A stretch of 64,000 bases of DNA, taken from contig BSBN01000047.1 in assembly GCA_027924645.1 (NCBI GenBank), forward strand, positions 7,006,001 through 7,070,000, written 5' to 3'. The notes beneath the pieces were generated by a model. The model saw only the letters and a list, made by a program, of their open reading frames with translations. It did not search any database and was not told where the DNA came from. This document shows, piece by piece, positions 56,730 to 64,000 of the stretch. The translations under genes were made by a program, and so were the position numbers. Position 1 is the first letter of the stretch. Every line of letters starts with the position of its first letter. This DNA comes from Cunninghamia lanceolata. Its lineage: Eukaryota > Streptophyta > Pinopsida > Cupressales > Cupressaceae.

Positions 56730-57915
56730 ATGTTGAGGATGTTTCCATGGGCCAACAAGAAGGGTTAGGTGGGGAGTCTAAGGAGTCAGTGAAAACTATT
56801 GTTTTGACTCCACCTACAAGGTCTCCATCACCTACACCTGTACCTTCTCCAAAGGACACCATATCAGAGACAATCCTTACGGTCTAGCTCAACAAAACTA
56901 TGGAGAAGAGAAAAAGAACTTATGTGGAAGAGGATGATTTGGTCATAGTTGCACAAGTATTGGGAGCCCCTCCTAAAAGCAAGAACGCTAGAACTCTCTC
57001 CTATATCTCTACCAATGAATAAGGGGTGAGAATTGCTCAAGTAGCCACCCCATTGGTAGACAAGGAGGAGATAGCCATGACCTCCCAGGATTATAATATT
57101 CAACAACTTGTCATTGGCTCCACGGCCAGGGAAGGAGATAAGCATGCCTTAACTGATGCAGTTTCAGCCATCTTGGATATAATAAAGAAGGATGAGGTAA
57201 CCAAGGAAGAGTTGAAGAAGCAGGTAACACAGTTGTCTGCTTATGTTACACACTTTGTAGGCCCCATCGATTCTAATGCTCCAGCACTAGCCCTATTGGA
57301 ATCCATCACCAAAGAAGGTCAAATCTCCGACCCATAAGGCATTCTCCCTGCAACAAGTACCTGGAAAGATTCATTGGAAAACATTGGAAAAGGGACCATC
57401 AGGGAGGCACTGAAAGTATACCATTCCATTGAAAGGGAGTTGGAGGTGGCAGAAACCCTGAAGGGCACCATTGAGGATGATATCCTAGTTTGGGAGGAAT
57501 ACCTCCCTATTTTGCAAAAGATGGAGGTCAATCCCTTAAAGCACACTTCTGCAGTCAGGGATCCTAGATAAGGCTAACCCAGGGGCCATTGCAGAGTGGA
57601 TATACGCAGGGAAGCTTAGGGCTAAGTTACTGCAAAAGTGTAAAGCCAAATTGCAAACAAAGGCCAATGCAGCCAAGCAAGGATCAAGCAAAGTAGAAGC
57701 CCTCATAAGCTCAATCCCTTCAAGTTCAAAGATGACACATCGGTAGTCACTCCTGCAGCAAGGATCATAAAGGAATTTTCTACCATCTTTCAGCAACAGC
57801 TTTCAGAGCAAGGCATAGATAACTTGATGAGGGTAAAGGCCATGTTTACAGAGTTTTAGGAGCAACTAGTTGATTTGGCCGGTGTCCAAGATAAGCTCAA
57901 GCATTCCACATACTC
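56730..57915 (+). pseudogene. ORF Y relative, third diverged copy
   Basis: One plus-strand frame from 56730 to 57571 with three in-frame stops (about 56883, 57018, 57337), then a frame change to about 57915. The order matches repeat B at 33558-34300. GVRIAQVATPLVDKEE aligns with GEIILETATPPEDRSA. DYNIQQLVIGSTARE aligns with DFTVVKAKLGRSTRH. LKKQVTQLSAYVTHFVG aligns with LKVEVRQLRQYISNLFH. STWKDSLENIGKGTIREALK aligns loosely with STWTAQYLFTVKTYDSIISK. A Pro/Ser-rich linker lies before it (TPPTRSPSPTPVPSP), as in ORF Y. The 5' part is absent; copia LTR ends at 56706. Confidence 0.6.
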
Positions 57916-59332
57916 GTGCAGCAGAACAAAATCAAATATCCTTGTTCTTCACTAGATCATTTTTTTATTCTTTCTTCTATTTCTTAGAGAAGGCCGACCT
58001 TACGTGTGTATAACATCACTATTCAGGCTGACTAGGGCCAAATTTTATAATGTAAACAAATGGAACCTCATATATAAAGAGGATTTTTTAGCATATTATA
58101 AAAGGGAGGAAACATAGAGGACTTTTGCTAGCGCATACAATTCTTTTGTTCTGAAGGCATGTAAGTGGCATATATGATATGCATTTAGGGTGTCGGAATC
58201 CTGCTCTTTTGTAATCTGCCAATATTTTGCTAGCTAATGAGAAGGCAATTTTGACTATTCCTATGTTTCTGCCCAATGGTGGTAATGTATCTGTGTTTCG
58301 TTTCCTTACATATAGCTTATGTTGATGAATCTTGTGCCTAATTGCTAACTCATTAACTTGGTGATTGAATAGAGTTTGAATTCTACGCATGTAATATGGT
58401 GTTTTCATATTCCTGGATTCTTCTACTTCTTTTCTTTAGAATCTCTCACTTGCAATGTACATAATTGTGTGGAATACTGGTCATCCATTGCTTGTTTAAT
58501 TTGATATCATTGACATTGTTATGTGAAGTGAAAGCCCAGGTGCAGAAGTTGTCAAAGTACTTTGTATTTTCTTTTCTTCTTAAACCCTAAACCCCCTTTT
58601 TCCTTTTTTTTACATAGAGTAGATGTAGGTTTAGTATCTTGCACCCAAAGAATATCCACCTAGCAGAGGTTGCTAGACATCCAGTTTGATATTACCAGCA
58701 TAGGCCCCTTGAACAAACAATCACATTATCCACTCAGCTACTCCAATACTACTGTGACCCAACATAAGAAGGACCTTGGGGTAATCATAACATCATTAGG
58801 TTTCCTTTCAGGAGAAGTAGAGTGACATTCGTTCTACTTAGAGTTGATGTGCCAAAACAGCCATCAACAGATGGTAACCCCATTAATTGTATTTGATGAG
58901 GAATAAGACCAATCATCCTCCACCTCCACCATCATAGTGTGGACAAGTTTCACCTATTACTTAATTACCTACTATTTATATAAAATTTTATGATGGACAA
59001 GTTTCACCTATTACTTAATTACCTACGATTTAGATAAAATTTTATGATATTCTAATTTTTTTTTTAACTTTTAACACTCCCTTTTTGGGTGGGGGTGACT
59101 GATTTTTAAACTTTAAACTAATTTAACCCTAAGCTTTGGATTTTGATTCCTTCATCTCTCGTGATGTAACCTATCTTATCTTGTCAAGAGAATTCACTTT
59201 TCAATCAAAAATAGATTCTCTAAACAAGAGATAGACATCAAAAGGAATTAACACCACCAAAAAATTGGGGCTTATACTTCTGCACTAAATACGCCTAATA
59301 ACTTAACTAAATATCACAATGATCAAAGACAT
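57916..59332. other. AT-rich segment without recognised genes
   Basis: A 106-codon open stretch on the minus strand (58088-58408) has no recognisable motif. The one clear structure is the 54-bp tandem duplication at 58942-59049. Confidence 0.5.
58942..59049. repeat. 54-bp tandem duplication
   Basis: CAAGTTTCACCTATTACTTA… is repeated immediately (58942-58995, 58996-59049) with two or three differences. Confidence 0.9.
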
Positions 59333-59532
59333 TGTTGGAAGTAAGCCACACCCGGACCGACAATGGACTAGCCACAGAGGGGCCAGTAGCTCAGTTGGTA
59401 GAGCACTCCAGCAGCAAATGGAAGTTCGTAGGTTCAATTCCTAGCTGGTCCATATGAGCAGCAACTCAACAATTTGTATCTGAGCCCCAAGCAAATGGTA
59501 GGTCCTAGGTCCATATGAGCAGCAACTCAACA
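59333..59532 (+). mobile_element. TRIM-like element with tRNA-like LTR, deleted copy
   Basis: The plus-strand LTR 59333-59471 (TGTTGGAAGTAAG…CTCAACA) is followed by a PBS-like ATTTGTATCTGAGCC. A short remnant then re-enters the LTR end (CATATGAGCAGCAACTCAACA, ending 59532). Flanked by GACAT (59328-59332) and GACAC (59533-59537), a near-perfect target duplication. The internal region and most of the 3' LTR are deleted. Same family as 18768-19246. Confidence 0.75.
59380..59452 (+). repeat. tRNA-like sequence in TRIM LTR (best preserved copy)
   Basis: Acceptor arms GGGCCAG and CTGGTCC pair over 7 bp (one G-U). The D-arm GCTC-AGTTGGTA-GAGC is intact. The A box TAGCTCAGTTGG and B box GGTTCAATTCC match Pol III consensus closely. 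The T stem pairs at 4 of 5 positions. The anticodon arm is irregular (TCCA/TGGA around an 8-base loop) and no clear anticodon can be named. It is not called as a functional tRNA gene. Confidence 0.7.
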
Positions 59533-59537
59533 GACAC

Positions 59538-62335
59538 AAGTTGTGATGACCTAATTTATATCACAAAACCCAAAAACAACTTAGAGGGCATACAACAACA
59601 AACACTTTCTTACACTCTAGATTATAGCTTTCAACATGGTTGATGAATATTATTTAAGGATAACTCAAGCCTAATTTAGTACTCCTACATGTATAACAAC
59701 ATCCAAAACTATCATGCATGCTCCAAGATCAATATCTAAAATTCATTTCTTATTATAATTTTGGCAAGTTGAAGATCTAAGTATACTAAAAAATTTAGGA
59801 TCCAACATTTTTAATTGTCTTTCATTAACCTCTAATAAACACATCTGGTGGAATTATCATTATCTATCACACTAAAAGAATATTGGAATAAAGAATTCAT
59901 AACAGAAAATAATATTTATAACCATTTTGTTTCCTTTAAGCATAACATCTCATATGAATTTCATATTTTTTTAATTTGTGTAAATAAAAACATATATAAC
60001 TACTAAAGTATTTTTTAATAGGTTATAATAATATATAACTAAAGATATTTAGAAAATAAGTACCTGGGCATCTTGTTCTGATGTTTTATTTGTGTTGTTT
60101 TCATGTGAACACTTTTGGTACTTTTCCAACAATATCTGCATGCTTCACATTACAAAAATATGCAATATAATTAATTTTATGTAAAATTATACATCATAAA
60201 CCTGTACAAAAGTATAGAACTAGTTATCTAAAATAAATTAACAATTATAAACATTCATTCAATGTGACCATCAAAAGATTTAGTATTACAAAACACATGT
60301 TGAGAAATGAAAAAATATCTTTTAACATTTAATTTTAATATACTTACTCAAATGTACTAAATTTTAAATTTAGAAAGTGATATTTAAAATTTTAGAATTT
60401 GTTCATAATTAAATTGATCATAGTTAAATCTTGTGCAAGCATGAAATAATTCTGTTTATTTATTTTAATGAATTTTAACATCCTATAAAATAAATTATAT
60501 CTTCATAATAGAAACAAATAAATTAAGTTTTATCCTTGATGTTCAAATCATACCAACTTTGTCTACTTATACTTCAATCATATATCTGTTTGTAAGTCCC
60601 TAAAATGAAATATTCTAAATAAGAAGTAAAAAATTGGGCAAATTGAGATAATATTTTACCAATCTTCTAGTTAAACATGTATAACAATATTTTATAAGGT
60701 CATATTGTTTAAGACAATTCCCTTTACCATTGTTAAGTTTAAAGAAATATTTCTAACCACCTTTAATTGTCTTGATTTATAATCATAAATACGTTTGCTG
60801 TTATGTCTATGGTCATTAGAATACAGACATGTTAAGGTCATTAGAATATAGATATCTTAGTGGGAAATGTTTTTCATAATCTATTGGTTTGGTCATACGT
60901 TATATATTATTCTTCTTTTTCAGATATTTTTTATATTGTTGGTTGTTCAATTTTATTAGTAGTCCATTCAAATTAGATCTAAGTTGGGAAATCACCATGT
61001 TACATTCAAAACTAAAAATTAAATAGGTAAGTAGGAAGTACATATTTGAGATTGTTAGTATTTTAATTGCAATATTAAATTTTCTTTTATAACTATTTTA
61101 GATATTGGATTTTTATTTTTCTTATAAAATAATGTTACATCATCCCAAATGTCACAAAGACTTACTCATTTATCAATCTTTTTATCACCAATCTCTTTTT
61201 TATAAAACTTTTGATTAAGTATAATAAGTTATATCATACCATATACCATACTATGCTTCCTTTTGGTAGACACCATGTTGGCCTCCAATATATAAATAAC
61301 GGTATTTTAAAATTTCCTAAGCTATATTAGATCATAAAATTGCAAATGCTGACATCATTCTTATGGTTCTCTAAACGATAATAGCCCTTTCAAATTACAT
61401 ATATTCGTCTAATAATGTCAAGGTTTCAGTTTACTTTAAGAAAAGCTTATTTAACAATTATAAATTCCCCCTAAAGCAATCATAGAAGTATTAAGATTCA
61501 ATTCTAGTGGATTCTAATTCAGTTCACATATTTAATAAACTATTCTAAGAAATCAATAGAACCATTACTGTGTAAGTGAGCTCTACTATAGTGATCTCAA
61601 GGGAAAATGTTTGTTGATTTTAGGCTGATTCTTTGCCCAAGACGCATAAGATTGTACTGCCCTTTGAAGATAGTAGATATGTGTGTTTTTCCTCACTTTT
61701 GTTGGAGTCTTCTAGAAATTTCTTTCTCCAAATAAAATTAGTCTTTTATTTGTGTTTGTTACTATACATTGCCCTCATGTCATTACTAATTAGTTGCCTA
61801 GGAAGTGCAGTACATTCAATCATTCATTAAGCTTTGAATGTAGCGTAATATGAACCTTCCTACAAAAGATTAGCCACAGAACCAAAATATTAAATAAATG
61901 CTGCAGAAGAAACACATGAACATCGAATTGAAATGGCAGATCTACATTACAGTAATATGAGAAATGGCCAAACAAATATATCAAATGGATAACCCTTCCT
62001 TCTATCTAAACACTCTATTTAAACTAATAGTACCAAAGAAGACCAATACTTTCCATCCATGTGGGTTAAACATACTTAGTAAAGGGATCATTTGCAAAGC
62101 ATACGCATTTAATGTTTTTATAATAAAGATGAATACAAAAGTAAATAGTTAGGGCATAACCAAAAAAAAAAAAATAGTTGGGATTAAATAGTTAGGGAAA
62201 GAATTCTAACATGCATAACCCTATTGAACAAGATCTATGTTCAAACAAGAGATATGGAAAACTAGATAGAGCTTTGAAGAAGGGAGGTCCAACTTGTATG
62301 TAACTGAACTATTTTTTTTTTGTCAAATTTTATAG
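59538..62335. other. AT-rich intergenic segment
   Basis: About 2.8 kb, very AT-rich, with no gene, LTR or tRNA recognised. Two 60-65 codon open stretches (61633, 61964, plus) are not supported by anything else. Confidence 0.5.
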
Positions 62336-62339
62336 GGCC

Positions 62340-64000
62340 CATACAACTTCAAGGCTTGTTTTTGACAAGCCTTCATCTTCAACAATAGTTGTTCGAATGT
62401 CTGAAAGCAATGAAAGATTATGTCACCGACAACAAAGGTGTGCAACAAATGATGTCAATCAGCCTGTTGCTTCATGTGGATCTGTGCTATTTGCATGTTG
62501 TCCTTGAGGATGTGGAGAATGGTGCCACTAAAAGGCTCAATCCATAACATGCACATCGGAACAAGCTAGAATATATGTCTAGAAATATGGAGGAGGTTGA
62601 CCATACATGTCTTCATATGGTGTATGTAATCTTGGTTGTCGTGTGATAAGTGGTAGTATACCACCATTCTATCAATGGTAACCATTTCATCAAATGATAT
62701 CAACATGGTTTAAAGCGAAGTAGCATAAATAGGTCTCCAAGCAATTGTTGATGATTTAAGTTGGATAACATGGTCCTAGAACTAATTAGTGTAAATAGGA
62801 ACAAAATCATTGACAATCGAGGCAGAAGATCTCATTGATGAAGGTCTAGGAAACAGTTGAAAAAGAATAAGGATGGGCTAGAGCACAAAAATGAGTGCAC
62901 TTAGAGACGCATTCTACCACAACCATAATGACTAATTTCTCTCTTGACTTTGGAAGCCCTTCAATTAAATCCATAAAGATGTTAATCCATAGTTGTTTCG
63001 GAATGGGCAATGGTTGAAGCCGACCTAGAACAAGGACAATTTCACCTTTGGTGCGTTCATAGATCTCACATTGCTCCACAAATTGTTTGATGTCTTGTTT
63101 AGTACCTTCCCAAAAAAAGTTCAGCAAAGGATGCCATACATTTTAAGAAATCCAGAGTGACCAATGGATGTGGAAGCATAGAACTCAAATACCCATTGTT
63201 TGTCAAACTACTTGAGCCTATCATGGTCAATTTATATACAAAAGTGTCTTCCAACAAGGAATGGAAGCTATTTATTGACCATATGAAGAACAACTAGCAT
63301 CTCTTTCTTGTAGGTGCAGTAAGCAAAATATTTTCCCATTAGGGCCTTGTCAAGGCGAGGGGCCAAACTTCAATATGAGAATAATGCCCAATCCATGGCC
63401 CGATGCATCACTTTCAAGGATAAAGACTTTGGAAAAGTCAAGTATAGCAACAATTAAGCTAGTGCACATACCCTACTTGAGAATATTAAATATTGATTCT
63501 ATAGATTCAAACCTGTGAAAGGAATCCTTGTTCATCATGGCTGTGAGGGGGGCTACAATTTCCCGACAATCTTGGAAAAAACTATCTAGTAGTATCATGT
63601 GAGGCCTAAAATCCCTAGATGCTCTTCAATGTCTTGGGTTTACGCCAACTCTACATGGTTACAATTTTTCTTGTATCCACTTTAACTCCTTCCTCAAAAA
63701 TAATGTGACCAAGGTATTCAATTTAATGTTCGCCAAAGGAGCACTTTGAGCATTGGGCACATTATTGATTAGCATAAAAGATTTAAAAACTTCGGCACGG
63801 TTGTAAAAGATGATCTTACCATTTCCAAGCGTAAAGCATGATATCATCAAAGAAGACTAAAATGAAATTCTAGTGAAATGGGTGGAAAATCTTGTTTTTC
63901 AATCTCTGAAAAGTAGAAGGTGCATTGTTGATGCCAAATGCCATGATGAAAAACTCATAATGATCTTCGCGATTTTGAAAAAACATTTTCAAAATATCAT
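62340..64000 (-). pseudogene. Ty3/gypsy pol relic, runs off the window
   Basis: Minus strand, heavily decayed. The RT segment lies at the right edge, with [15 protein letters not shown] (about 63900-63950) and VFFDDIMLY (63840-63870; FFDD in place of YLDD or YVDD). RNase H follows with VFILESDASGHGLGIIL near 63380-63430. The integrase zinc-binding end is at about 63060-63127 (FVEQCEIYERTKGE), and the core start WINIFMDLIEGLPKSREK and CVSKCTHFCALAH at 62850-63000. Further down, SIVND near 62800 stands where the second catalytic Asp region belongs, and stops multiply. The left end is set where the similarity fades. It is a different, older gypsy than 146-6252. Confidence 0.8.

Noticed and set aside
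58088..58408. 106-codon minus-strand protein
   Set aside because: Chance open frame in AT-rich DNA; no motif and no neighbouring gene structure.
59380..59452. A functional tRNA gene
   Set aside because: The anticodon arm is irregular with no assignable anticodon. The sequence sits inside an LTR with two other diverged copies, so a tRNA-derived repeat fits better.
1..64000. CRISPR arrays, bacterial operons or phage elements
   Set aside because: All recognisable genes are plant LTR-retrotransposon type, and the repeats are LTRs or tandem duplications without regular spacer structure.

Overview
The window looks like gene-poor, repeat-packed nuclear DNA of a seed plant with a large genome. A conifer is a guess from the style of the repeats; nothing here fixes the species. 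I see no intact host gene. Nearly everything recognisable is LTR retrotransposon, nested and broken, plus a decayed RecQ helicase fragment and three copies of a miniature LTR element with a tRNA-like sequence inside its LTR.

Layout. 1-6480: a complete Ty3/gypsy chromovirus (minus strand, 146-6252) inserted in the gag of an old plus-strand Ty1/copia relic. 7566-12622: repeat copy A (minus), an unclassified element with about four ~305-bp tandem monomers, a TATA box and a broken ~1,000-codon ORF of unknown function (ORF Y). 13690-15373: plus-strand copia protease/integrase/RT relic. 15737-16740: minus-strand RecQ helicase pseudogene. 18768-19246: TRIM-like element with tRNA-like LTRs. 22268-35128: repeat copy B (plus), interrupted by a full Sirevirus-like copia (23338-30440, TSD CAAAC, minus). 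35129-49350: a block of minus-strand non-autonomous elements that carry LTRs, a coiled-coil/multi-zinc-knuckle gag and a ~1,000-codon ORF of unknown function (ORF X) but no protease, integrase or RT. One complete copy (38313-45584, TSD CTTAG) is inserted inside ORF X of another. 49351-56706: a Tork-like copia (minus) interrupted by a probable 2.6-kb solo LTR. 56730-57915: a diverged third member of the ORF Y family. 57960-62330: AT-rich DNA with a third tRNA-like TRIM copy. 62340-64000: minus-strand gypsy pol relic running off the window.

How the parts relate. The autonomous Sirevirus-like element and the gag/ORF X elements share an initiator-Met-type PBS, a cluster of four polypurine tracts next to the 3' LTR, and LTR leader structure, so the pol-less elements are plausibly mobilised in trans by Sirevirus-type enzymes. 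The strongest new signals are: (1) a terminal LTR hairpin with a G/C-run loop whose stem changes between families while staying paired; (2) an A/T-bulged second hairpin in the LTR leaders of four families; (3) the tRNA-like TRIM LTRs; (4) two unknown ~1,000-aa ORFs, X and Y, each repeated and conserved at protein level. All protein calls rest on reading motifs by eye; no database search was run.
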